Notes under the pieces: generated by a model
What the model saw: the letters and a program-made list of their open reading frames with translations, nothing else
Database searches by the model: none
Told to the model about the DNA's origin: nothing
Assembly (NCBI GenBank): GCA_023419095.1
Contig: JAEZYN010000058.1
Coordinates: forward strand, 1-5,950
DNA length: 5,950 bases
From: Bacteroidota bacterium
Lineage (GTDB): Bacteria; Bacteroidota; Bacteroidia; Flavobacteriales; Weeksellaceae
Reading direction: 5' to 3'
In this document: positions 1 to 5,950 of the stretch, piece by piece
How positions within the stretch are numbered: the first letter of the stretch is position 1
Layout of the letters: each line of letters begins with the position of its first letter
Made by a program: the position numbers and the translations under genes

Positions 1-318
1 AAAACGGAAACAACTCAGGAAAGCGTTGAAAAGTTCGGGGAATTCCCGGGTGGAATAAACGAATTCCGAAAACAACTCATGAATCATTTCAGGGCAGATA
101 AGTTAAAACTAGAAAAGGGTACCGTAAGTACCACCGTAACTTTTGTTATTAATACAGATGGATCGGTGAGCGATATAAAAGCATCAGGTGAAAATCAGGT
201 GATGAATGATGAATCTGTACGGGCAGTTTCAAAAATCAAAACCAAATGGATTCCGGCGGAGCTGAACGGTGAGAAAGTAAAATATAATTTTACAATGCCG
301 TTTACAGTGAGCTTTTAG
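1..318 (+). CDS. TonB C-terminal-domain-like protein, 5' end cut by window
   Basis: The frame is open from the first base, so the first in-frame ATG (79) is probably internal and the true start lies to the left. The visible 105 residues contain EFPGGINEF (residues 14-22), the motif that commonly opens the TonB C-terminal domain in Bacteroidetes. A beta-strand follows (TTVTFVINTDGSVSD), then a helix (NDESVRAVSKIKTKW), then the IPAELNGEKV strand-turn and a final strand ending MPFTVSF. This is the alternating beta-alpha-beta pattern of the TonB_C fold (Pfam PF03544 family). Family members contact TonB boxes of outer-membrane receptors when joined to a membrane anchor, but no anchor is visible here because the N-terminus is missing. 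The gene is a diverged paralogue of the next one, 37 bases downstream on the same strand, so co-transcription is likely. The exact role is unknown. Confidence 0.82.
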   Translation, partial: KTETTQESVEKFGEFPGGINEFRKQLMNHFRADKLKLEKGTVSTTVTFVINTDGSVSDIKASGENQVMNDESVRAVSKIKTKWIPAELNGEKVKYNFTMPFTVSF

Positions 319-355
319 GTTTTCACATTTAAATAAACATGCAAATTTTCAATTT

Positions 356-778
356 ATGCTGAAAAAAATTATAGTTCTCTGGTCTGTTATACTTACCAGC
401 TTAGTCTTCGCACAGGTAAATGACAATGGTGACCAGCTAAACGAGGTAGTAGAAACCGCTGATAAAATTCCCGAGTTTCCCGGAGGCATCTACGAATTTC
501 AAAACCAGTTTGTAAAAGCTTTCAGATACGAAAAATTTGAAGGAAAAGGAAAACTACGGACTACTGTTATATTTATACTTGAGAAAGATGGTTCAATAAC
601 AGATGTGAAAGCTCTGGGAGGCAGTCAATTATTAAATGATGAAAGTATCAGAGCCGTAAAAAAGATTAAAACAAAGTGGATTCCGGCAGAAATTAATGGC
701 GAAAAAGTGCGATTTCGCGTGAGATTTCCTTTTATTACGGAAATTGATCAGCCTACCCACATCCCAATCACGCTTTAA
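356..778 (+). CDS. Secreted TonB C-terminal-domain-like protein (140 aa)
   Basis: The start at 356 is chosen because it gives a classic type I signal peptide: LKK, a hydrophobic core IIVLWSVILTSLVF, and probable cleavage at FA-Q (residues 19/20). No Shine-Dalgarno is visible, as is usual in this phylum. The mature part has IPEFPGGIYEF (38-48), strand TTVIFILEKDGSITDV (69-84), helix NDESIRAVKKIKTKW (94-108), and IPAEINGEKV, a TonB_C-like fold. It lacks the proline-rich spacer and an uncleaved membrane anchor of a full energy transducer, so it probably sits free in the periplasm and may not transmit proton-motive force. The upstream gene is its paralogue: both share NDES-RAV-KIKTKWIPAE-NGEKV, but most third codon positions differ, implying an old duplication. 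The tail after FPF (about 14 residues) has no counterpart in the paralogue, and its last five codons lie in a sequence related to the 3' end of mutS on the opposite strand. Function beyond the fold is not established. Confidence 0.82.
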   Translation: MLKKIIVLWSVILTSLVFAQVNDNGDQLNEVVETADKIPEFPGGIYEFQNQFVKAFRYEKFEGKGKLRTTVIFILEKDGSITDVKALGGSQLLNDESIRAVKKIKTKWIPAEINGEKVRFRVRFPFITEIDQPTHIPITL

Positions 779-871
779 TCGGGTTCAGCTTAATCAAAGC
801 TTCAATCAGCGCCCGTCACTTCCCAATCATCTTTTTAATTGAATTCAGCTTCATCAAAGCTTCTATCGGCG
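762..871 (-). repeat. Imperfect tandem duplication of the mutS 3' end
   Basis: Bases 762-810 align to 821-870 with about 41 of 49 matches and one single-base gap. The core 781-810 matches 841-870 at 25 of 30 positions with an offset of exactly 60. The right copy encodes the last residues of MutS (PIEALMKLNSIKK). Read on the minus strand past the mutS stop (816-818, TGA), the left copy continues in the same frame as RALIEALIKLNPIKA and then another TGA at 768-770. The left copy overlaps the last five codons and the stop of the plus-strand TonB-like gene. That it is a remnant of a segmental duplication is inferred from the alignment. Confidence 0.7.
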
Positions 872-3395
872 TCAAAGTATTGACGTCGATTTTTGTAAGT
901 TCTTCGCGGATATTCTCCAGAACAGGATCGTCCAGCTGAAAGAATGAAAGCTGCATATTTTCGTCAGTCAGCGCTTTGGTTTTGCCTTTCGAATTGCCTC
1001 GGCTACGGCTTTTTTCTAAAGTTTTCAAAACTTCATTAGCGCGGTTTACAACCTTTGAAGGCATTCCTGCCAGTTTCGCCACATGAATCCCGAAACTGTG
1101 TTCGCTGCCGCCCGGAAGCAGTTTCCGCATGAAAATGATGTTGCCCTTGTTTTCCTGAATCGAGACATGAAAGTTTTTAATCCTTTCGAAGGTCACCGTC
1201 ATTTCGTTCAGTTCATGATAATGGGTCGCGAACAGCGTTTTGGGCTGAGTCGGGTGCTGATGCAGGTATTCAGCAATTGCCCATGCAATTGAAACACCGT
1301 CGTACGTTGAGGTTCCGCGCCCGATTTCGTCTAAAAGGATCAGGCTTCGTTCCGAAATATTATTTAGGATATTCGCCGCCTCATTCATTTCCACCATAAA
1401 GGTAGATTCCCCGGCTGAAATATTGTCTGTGGCACCGACGCGGGTGAAAATCTTGTCTAAAAAACCGATCTCAGCATGTTTTGCAGGCACAAAACTACCG
1501 ATCTGCGCCATCAGACAGATGATTGCGGTTTGTCTGAGAATCGCAGATTTACCCGCCATGTTGGGGCCGGTCACCATAATGATTTGCTGCGCGTCTTTAT
1601 CTAAAAACACATCATTCGGAATGTACTTTTCACCCAATGGCAGAGCATTTTCAATGATCGGATGACGCGCTTCCTTTAAATTGATTTCAAAACTTTCATT
1701 CAATACCGGACGGGTATAGCTTTCAGAAACTGCCAGTTCAGATAGTCCCACACCACAATCTAGCTCGGCGATTATTCGGGAATTGGCCTGAACGGTGTCA
1801 ATATAAATCATCGCTGTATCACAGACTTTGCGGTAAAGTTCAGCCTCAATTTTCGAAATCTTTTCTTCCGCGCCTAAAATCTGGTCTTCGTAATCTTTCA
1901 GTTCCTGCGTAATATACCGTTCCGCATTTACCAGTGTCTGTTTTCTGATCCAGTCCGTCGGCACCTTGTCTTTATGCATGTTCCGGACTTCAATGAAGTA
2001 GCCAAAAACATTATTGAAACTGATCTTCAGACTTGAGATTCCGGTGCGTGCAATTTCGCGATCGCACATTTCATCCAGAAAACCTTTTCCTTTTTCCTGT
2101 AAGCCACGGAGATGATCGAGTTCCTCAGAAATGCCTTCTTTTATCACGCTGCCTTTGGCTAAATTTACCGGAAGTTCATCATTTAGATAATTTTTAAGAA
2201 ACTCTATCAGTTCATCAAGATTATTTAATGGCTCAAGCCAAGCCAAAACCTCATCAAATGGATGAAGCAAAGACTTGATTTGCTGAATATTAATTAAGCT
2301 TTGACGAAGATAACCAAGCTCTTTCGGACAGATTTTTTCTGCTGCCAGTTTTCCCATCAGCCGGTCCAAATCTGATATTGATTTCAGCAGCTGCTGTATT
2401 TCGTATTTAAGCTGGTCTTCCCGGTTGAAAAATTCAATTAAGCTAAGTCGGCGGTTGATTTCTGCAACAGATTTCAACGGAAGAATTAGCCTTCTTCTGA
2501 GCAGACGTCCGCCCATCGGTGTCGAGGTCTTATCAATGATATCGAGCAAAGATTTCCCCTGCGGACTGCTAGGCGACAATATTTCAAGATTCCGAAGCGT
2601 AAAATTATCCATCATCAGATAATCTTCCTGCGGAATGAGCCGGATGCGTGTGATATGCTGCAGCAGCGCGTGATGCGTATCTTCCACCAAATAGGCAAAA
2701 ATAGCGCCAGCGGAAACAATTCCTAACCTAAATTCCTCAATTCCGAAACCTTTTAACGAAGCAGTTTTAAAATGATTGGTCAGCTTCTCATAGGCATAGC
2801 TGTGTTGGAATGCCCAGTCTTCAAGTTTGAAAGAATTGCGGTTCTTCAGCTGAGTAGGAAGTTCTGTGGTGCGCTGATAAATGATTTCGGAAGGATCGAA
2901 TGTGTGAACGATGTGCAGAAGTTTCTCAAGATTTCCCTCTGAAACCAGGAATTCACCCGTAGAGACATCGAGCAAAGCCATTCCGTATTTTTCTTTTTCC
3001 TTATGAACGGAAAGCAAAAAATTGTTCTGTTTTGAACTTAAAACCTGCTCATTAAAAGTTACGCCAGGCGTCACAAGCTCGGTGACGCCACGTTTTACAA
3101 TTCCTTTTACGGTTTTCGGATCTTCAAGTTGGTCACAAATCGCCACGCGTAAACCCGCACGCACGAGTTTTGGGAGATAAGAATCCACCGAATGATGCGG
3201 AAAACCGGCCAACTCAATGCTGCCTTCCCCATTGGCTCTTTTTGTCAGCACGATGCCCAAAATCTGGGAAGCGCGGATCGCATCTGAGCCGAACGTCTCA
3301 TAAAAATCACCCACTCTGAACAGCAACAGCGCATCCGGATATTTCGCCTTGATGGTATTGTACTGTGTCATTAGAGGGGTTTCTTTTTTAGCCAT
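816..3395 (-). CDS. mutS: DNA mismatch repair protein MutS (859 aa)
   Basis: MutS dimers recognise mismatches and small loops in newly replicated DNA and use ATP to recruit MutL. The sequence is a complete MutS1. An N-terminal mismatch-binding domain carries the F-x-E motif (Phe31-Tyr32-Glu33, in GDFYETF) that stacks on the mismatch. The connector, core/lever and clamp regions follow (about 125-560). The ATPase domain has Walker A GPNMAGKS (610-617), the STFMVEM signature (664-670), Walker B LILLDE followed by IGRGTST (685-697), and the ATHYHEL histidine loop (723-729). QLSFF (815-819) fits a beta-clamp-binding motif, and a short C-terminal helix (LTPIEALMKLNSIKKM) follows. Length matches the usual 850-870 residues. 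The Met at 3395 is preferred because MAKKETPLMTQY matches family N-termini; Met9 is too late. The gene stands alone, divergent from the RNA methyltransferase and convergent with the TonB-like pair. All key residues are intact, so it should be functional. Confidence 0.98.
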   Translation of the reverse strand: MAKKETPLMTQYNTIKAKYPDALLLFRVGDFYETFGSDAIRASQILGIVLTKRANGEGSIELAGFPHHSVDSYLPKLVRAGLRVAICDQLEDPKTVKGIVKRGVTELVTPGVTFNEQVLSSKQNNFLLSVHKEKEKYGMALLDVSTGEFLVSEGNLEKLLHIVHTFDPSEIIYQRTTELPTQLKNRNSFKLEDWAFQHSYAYEKLTNHFKTASLKGFGIEEFRLGIVSAGAIFAYLVEDTHHALLQHITRIRLIPQEDYLMMDNFTLRNLEILSPSSPQGKSLLDIIDKTSTPMGGRLLRRRLILPLKSVAEINRRLSLIEFFNREDQLKYEIQQLLKSISDLDRLMGKLAAEKICPKELGYLRQSLINIQQIKSLLHPFDEVLAWLEPLNNLDELIEFLKNYLNDELPVNLAKGSVIKEGISEELDHLRGLQEKGKGFLDEMCDREIARTGISSLKISFNNVFGYFIEVRNMHKDKVPTDWIRKQTLVNAERYITQELKDYEDQILGAEEKISKIEAELYRKVCDTAMIYIDTVQANSRIIAELDCGVGLSELAVSESYTRPVLNESFEINLKEARHPIIENALPLGEKYIPNDVFLDKDAQQIIMVTGPNMAGKSAILRQTAIICLMAQIGSFVPAKHAEIGFLDKIFTRVGATDNISAGESTFMVEMNEAANILNNISERSLILLDEIGRGTSTYDGVSIAWAIAEYLHQHPTQPKTLFATHYHELNEMTVTFERIKNFHVSIQENKGNIIFMRKLLPGGSEHSFGIHVAKLAGMPSKVVNRANEVLKTLEKSRSRGNSKGKTKALTDENMQLSFFQLDDPVLENIREELTKIDVNTLTPIEALMKLNSIKKMIGK

Positions 3396-3433
3396 CGTAG
3401 AGTTGTAATGGGCGCTGAAGCCTTTATTTTAAT

Positions 3434-3441
3434 TAATTTTG
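3434..3441 (+). promoter_or_regulatory. Candidate -7 element for the RNA methyltransferase gene
   Basis: TAATTTTG matches the Bacteroidetes sigma-A -7 consensus TAnnTTTG and lies 14 bases before the ATG at 3456, predicting a very short leader. No good TTG -33 element is found at the usual 17-23 base spacing; the nearest TTG (3403-3405) is 28 bases away. The element lies inside the longer reading frame that begins at 3408, which argues for the later start. Confidence 0.45.
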
Positions 3442-3442
3442 C

Positions 3443-3450
3443 CAAAAATA
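3443..3450 (-). promoter_or_regulatory. Candidate -7 element for mutS
   Basis: On the minus strand this reads TATTTTTG, a full match to the TAnnTTTG -7 consensus, giving a predicted mutS leader of roughly 40 bases. It is separated by one base (3442) from the oppositely oriented element of the methyltransferase gene, so the two promoters would overlap. No clear -33 TTG is seen at the proper distance. Confidence 0.4.
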
Positions 3451-3455
3451 CGAAA

Positions 3456-3992
3456 ATGTCATCCCCGAAGAAACTTAAACTCGAAGAATTGGGCCGAATA
3501 GATGTTGAGGCTTTCAAACAGACCCAAAAAATCCCGGTAACGGTAGTGCTGGATGATGTTCGAAGCATGCACAATGTCGGCGCCGTATTCCGCACCGCCG
3601 ATGCGTTTCTGATTGAAAAAATCATCCTTTGCGGAATCTCACCCCAGCCACCACACCGCGAGATCCACAAAGCCGCACTTGGCGCAACCGAAAGTGTAGA
3701 CTGGATCTATGTGAAAGACATTTCAGAAGCTTTAAATTATTTAAAATCAAAAGATTACCAGATCATCGGAATTGAACAGACTTCAAATTCTAGAATGATG
3801 ACTGACTTTGAAATATTAAAAACCGAAAAATACGCGGTTGTTTTAGGAAATGAAGTGGAAGGTATTTCCGATGGTGTTATGACACAAATTGATACATTTT
3901 TAGAAATTCCGCAACTTGGCACCAAGCATTCTCTGAATGTTTCGGTGTGCGCGGGGATTGTCATGTGGGAATTCTTCAAAGCATTAAAATAA
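3456..3992 (+). CDS. TrmH/SpoU-family RNA 2'-O-methyltransferase (178 aa)
   Basis: This is a SPOUT-class, S-adenosylmethionine-dependent enzyme expected to methylate a ribose 2'-hydroxyl in tRNA or rRNA. From the Met at 3456 the three SpoU motifs appear in order. Motif 1 is MHNVGAVFRTADAF (38-51), with the conserved Asn40 and the likely catalytic Arg46. Motif 2 is LGNEVEGIS (130-138). Motif 3 is IPQLGTKHSLNVSVCAGI (151-168), which forms part of the knotted cofactor site. It is a minimal catalytic domain, lacking the N-terminal substrate-binding domain of RlmB/TsnR-type enzymes, so TrmH- or TrmL-like tRNA modification is plausible but the target base cannot be told. An upstream in-frame ATG at 3408 would add 16 residues (MGAEAFILINFAKNTK). 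I reject it because it lies outside the conserved domain and upstream of the candidate -7 element. The stop codon overlaps the start of a strong terminator. The gene is divergent from mutS, with 60 bases between starts. Confidence 0.92.
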   Translation: MSSPKKLKLEELGRIDVEAFKQTQKIPVTVVLDDVRSMHNVGAVFRTADAFLIEKIILCGISPQPPHREIHKAALGATESVDWIYVKDISEALNYLKSKDYQIIGIEQTSNSRMMTDFEILKTEKYAVVLGNEVEGISDGVMTQIDTFLEIPQLGTKHSLNVSVCAGIVMWEFFKALK

Positions 3993-4023
3993 AAAATCCC
4001 GCCTTGTATAAAGCGGGATTTTT
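3992..4023. terminator. Bidirectional rho-independent terminator
   Basis: An 11-bp perfect stem pairs 3992-4002 (AAAAATCCCGC) with 4013-4023 (GCGGGATTTTT) around a 10-base loop. The GC-rich core is flanked by A on the left and T on the right, so it can work in both directions. It serves the methyltransferase gene (+), whose stop codon TAA at 3990-3992 touches the stem, and the YtxH-like gene (-), which ends at 4045. Confidence 0.92.
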
Positions 4024-4044
4024 CTTTTTAAGCTAACTTATTTC

Positions 4045-4317
4045 CTAGAAGCTGCTCTGATTTTGAGTGTCCGGTGCACCCGCATCAGCGGTAGCCGGAT
4101 TAGAATTCGTAGCTCCGGCAACTTTATCCTGAACCTGTGAAGCCATATCGGTTGCTTTAGATTTAAGGTCTGTACCGAATTTACTGAAATTGTCTTTTGC
4201 GGTATTCAGTGTGTCTTTCACCGCCTTCTTTTGTTCTGGAGTTGAATTTTTATACTTCCACCAAGCCACTGCGCCTACGCCCAACAATGCTAGTAAGCCA
4301 TTTCTTTTACTGCTCAT
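4045..4317 (-). CDS. Small YtxH-like membrane-anchored protein (90 aa)
   Basis: From the Met at 4317 the protein begins MSSKRNGLLALLGVGAVAWWKYK. This is a short positively charged start followed by a glycine-rich hydrophobic stretch (residues 7-20) that looks like a single membrane anchor. Residues 24-68 form a charged, probably helical segment with spaced Ala/Lys/Asp (PEQKKAVKDTLNTAKDNF, then TDLKSKATDMASQVQDKV). The low-complexity Ala/Asn/Thr/Pro tail ends QNQSSF. This layout resembles YtxH-domain and similar gas-vesicle/LEA-like small proteins, which are often stress-linked, but the match is by character only and the function is unknown. The frame extends to an earlier ATG at 4353 (12 more residues, MDNKILIIKLKI). 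The later start is preferred because that extension is AT-rich and MSSKRNG is typical of such proteins. It shares the bidirectional terminator with the methyltransferase gene. Confidence 0.75.
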   Translation of the reverse strand: MSSKRNGLLALLGVGAVAWWKYKNSTPEQKKAVKDTLNTAKDNFSKFGTDLKSKATDMASQVQDKVAGATNSNPATADAGAPDTQNQSSF

Positions 4318-4392
4318 AATTTTAAGTTTTATAATTAATATTTTGTTATCCAATTACTTGTAAAAACTGTGCCACGACGATTAATCGCTTCA

Positions 4393-4426
4393 CAAAATTT
4401 GTTAATTAAGTCTGGTCGTATTCAAA
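4393..4426 (-). promoter_or_regulatory. Possible promoter of the YtxH-like gene
   Basis: On the minus strand TTTG (4423-4426) lies 22 bases upstream of AAATTTTG (4393-4400), which is one mismatch from the TAnnTTTG -7 consensus. Spacing falls within the usual 17-23 bases for Bacteroidetes sigma-A promoters. It would give a leader of about 70 bases before the ATG at 4317. The AT-rich surroundings make chance matches likely. Confidence 0.3.
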
Positions 4427-4460
4427 CCTGTATATTTTGAAATTGCGGACTGTTTATCGT

Positions 4461-4492
4461 AAAACAAAAAACTCTGCCAAAACGACAGAGTT
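4461..4492 (-). terminator. Rho-independent terminator of pruA
   Basis: A 7-bp stem pairs 4470-4476 (AACTCTG) with 4486-4492 (CAGAGTT) around a 9-base loop. On the minus strand it is followed by a T-rich tract (TTTTTGTTTT, complement of 4461-4470). It begins about 20 bases past the pruA stop (4514-4516), in the right orientation to end that transcript before the YtxH-like gene. Confidence 0.82.
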
Positions 4493-4513
4493 CAAATTAT
4501 TTTGACAAGAATT

Positions 4514-5950
4514 TTATCCCAAATAAGGGTATTTGTAATCTTTTGGAGAAACAAAAGTTTCCTTAATACTTCGAACAGAAGTCCAGCGCAAAAGGTTCAT
4601 TTTTGAACCGGCCTTATCATTTGTTCCTGAAGCTCTGGCTCCACCGAAAGGCTGCTGACCAACAACAGCACCGGTAGGTTTATCGTTGATGTAGAAGTTG
4701 CCGGCTGCGTTTTCCAGTGCGTTGTAGGCTTCTTCGATTGCATAACGGTCCTGCGCGAAAATAGAACCCGTCAATGAATAAATCGACGTCTGATCTACCA
4801 GCTTCAGTGTTTCTTCCCACTTTTCATCTTCATAAACATAAACAGAAAGAATAGGCCCGAAAATTTCTTCGCAGACCGACTCGTACTGCGCATTGGTAGT
4901 TTCGATAACGGTTGGCTCCACGAACCAGCCTTTGCTGTCATCGCATTTTCCACCAAAAATTACCGTAGCATCATCGGAATTTTGCGCGCGCTCAATGTAC
5001 CCTTTGCACTTATTGAAAGATCCTTCGTTAATGACTGCATTGACGAAATTTGACGGGTCTTCCGGACTGCCCATTTTCACGGTTTTCAGCTGTGCACCCA
5101 TGATTTCTTTCACTTCACCCCAAAGTGATTTCGGAATGTAAGCACGTGAAGCTGCAGAACATTTCTGACCCTGATACTCAAATGCGCCCCGAACCAAAGC
5201 GGTGGCAACAGCCGCAGGGTTTGCCGTATGATGAACCATTACGAAATCTTTTCCACCCGTTTCACCTACGATTCTGGGGTAAGTTTTATAATTGTGGATG
5301 TTATTGCCGATCATCTTCCACATTCCCTGGAATACGGAGGTTGAACCTGTAAAATGCAGACCAGCAAAATCAGGATGTGCGAGAACTTTTTCGGCAGTTT
5401 CTTTCCCGTCCGTAAAAATCAGGTTGATGACGCCGGCGGGAAGTCCGGCCTCAATAAGAACTTCCATAATCACCTGCGCTGAAAGCACCTGGCTGTTTGA
5501 TGGTTTCCAAACGACAACGTTGCCCATCATTGCCATACAAGTTGGCAGGTTTCCTGCAATGGCAGTAAAGTTAAACGGCGTCACAGCGAAGCAAAAACCT
5601 TCCAATGGCCGGTATTCCGAACGATTCCAGATGCCCACGTCCGAAACAGGTTGTTCGGAGTAAATCTCGGTCATGAATTCCACATTGTAGCGCAGAAAAT
5701 CAATAAACTCACAGGCTGCATCGATCTCAGCCTGATGAACGTTTTTACTTTGGCCGATCATCGTCGCAGCATTCAGACGGTCTCTGTATGGCCCGGCAAT
5801 AAGTTCTGCTGCCTTAAGAAAAATCGCTGCGCGGTGCTCCCAGCCCAGTTTGTTCCATTTTTCTTTTGCAGCCAACGCTGTGTCGATGGCATCGTCTACG
5901 TGCTGCATCGTACCTTTATAGTAAAAGCCAAGGTCGTGTTTGTGATCCTG
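4514..5950 (-). CDS. pruA: L-glutamate gamma-semialdehyde dehydrogenase (P5C dehydrogenase), N-terminus cut by window
   Basis: This enzyme oxidises glutamate gamma-semialdehyde, the open form of delta-1-pyrroline-5-carboxylate, to glutamate with NAD+, the second step of proline breakdown in the cytoplasm. The frame stays open past the internal ATG at 5908 to the window edge (about 14 more codons, including DLGFYYKGT). The visible 478 residues therefore lack an estimated 60-odd residues of the usual 540. Numbering from that internal Met, the aldehyde dehydrogenase hallmarks are the oxyanion Asn113 in TPFNFTAIAGN, Lys135 in WKPSN, FTGST (186-190), the general base Glu216 in VGETGGKD, the catalytic Cys250 in YQGQKCSAASR, and EEIFGPI (347-353). 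The C-terminal block NDKPTGAVVGQQPFGGARA (408-426) and ending DYKYPYLG are typical of the stand-alone P5C dehydrogenase clade. There is no proline dehydrogenase domain in the visible part, so a separate PutA/ProDH enzyme is expected elsewhere. A terminator follows closely. Confidence 0.96.
   Translation of the reverse strand, partial: QDHKHDLGFYYKGTMQHVDDAIDTALAAKEKWNKLGWEHRAAIFLKAAELIAGPYRDRLNAATMIGQSKNVHQAEIDAACEFIDFLRYNVEFMTEIYSEQPVSDVGIWNRSEYRPLEGFCFAVTPFNFTAIAGNLPTCMAMMGNVVVWKPSNSQVLSAQVIMEVLIEAGLPAGVINLIFTDGKETAEKVLAHPDFAGLHFTGSTSVFQGMWKMIGNNIHNYKTYPRIVGETGGKDFVMVHHTANPAAVATALVRGAFEYQGQKCSAASRAYIPKSLWGEVKEIMGAQLKTVKMGSPEDPSNFVNAVINEGSFNKCKGYIERAQNSDDATVIFGGKCDDSKGWFVEPTVIETTNAQYESVCEEIFGPILSVYVYEDEKWEETLKLVDQTSIYSLTGSIFAQDRYAIEEAYNALENAAGNFYINDKPTGAVVGQQPFGGARASGTNDKAGSKMNLLRWTSVRSIKETFVSPKDYKYPYLG

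Noticed and set aside
319..355. Promoter between the two TonB-like genes
   Set aside because: The 37-base gap is AT-rich but holds no TAnnTTTG match with a suitable upstream element, so co-transcription is simpler.
787..801. Small hairpin AGCTT/AAGCT as a terminator between the convergent genes
   Set aside because: It has only five base pairs, no adjacent T-run, and is explained by the mutS coding repeat, where the same hairpin also occurs at 847-861.
1083..1665. Plus-strand open frames inside mutS (1083-1292, 1423-1665)
   Set aside because: They are antisense to conserved MutS ATPase-domain coding sequence, have no family-like composition, and are explained as shadows of that gene.
3408..3455. 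Longer N-terminus for the methyltransferase starting at 3408
   Set aside because: The added residues precede the conserved domain, and the candidate -7 element (3434-3441) lies within them, so a transcript from that promoter would not contain this ATG.
3371..3979. Minus-strand frames opposite the RNA methyltransferase gene
   Set aside because: They are shadows: the plus strand encodes all three SpoU motifs, while the minus frames have no recognisable features.
4393..4401. Palindrome CAAAATTTG as an operator
   Set aside because: It is short and in AT-rich sequence where such palindromes arise by chance; it is noted only as part of a possible -7 element.
4893..5663. Plus-strand open frames inside pruA, including one of 123 codons
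   Set aside because: They lie antisense to highly conserved dehydrogenase motifs, overlap one another in different frames and show no recognisable domain.

Overview
The window reads as ordinary chromosome of a flavobacterium, most likely of the Chryseobacterium/Kaistella group (Weeksellaceae). The pointers are protein-level resemblance of MutS and PruA to that group, absence of Shine-Dalgarno sequences with A-rich leaders instead, and TAnnTTTG-type -7 promoter elements. The taxon is inferred from memory of the families, not from a search.

Layout. Positions 1-778 (+) hold two tandem small TonB C-terminal-domain-like proteins: the first is cut by the window edge, the second is complete with a signal peptide. 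Positions 816-3395 (-) hold mutS, the DNA mismatch-repair ATPase, convergent with the TonB-like pair. A degenerate, in-frame second copy of the last codons of mutS lies just past its stop codon and runs into the end of the second TonB-like gene. Diverging from mutS is a TrmH/SpoU-type RNA methyltransferase at 3456-3992 (+). The space between the two starts carries an inverted pair of -7 elements separated by one base. A strong bidirectional terminator (3992-4023) separates the methyltransferase from a small membrane-anchored YtxH-like protein (4045-4317, -). A possible promoter and the terminator of the next gene follow. The rest (4514-5950, -) is pruA, the delta-1-pyrroline-5-carboxylate / L-glutamate gamma-semialdehyde dehydrogenase of proline catabolism, whose N-terminus lies beyond the right edge.

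The genes do not form one pathway: DNA repair, RNA modification, envelope proteins and proline catabolism are each transcribed as small units. I see no mobile element, CRISPR array, RNA gene or novel multi-gene system. The most unusual points are the mutS 3'-end duplication, its contribution to the tail of the convergent TonB-like protein, and the palindromic divergent promoter. The largest gene-free stretch is about 200 bases (4318-4513).
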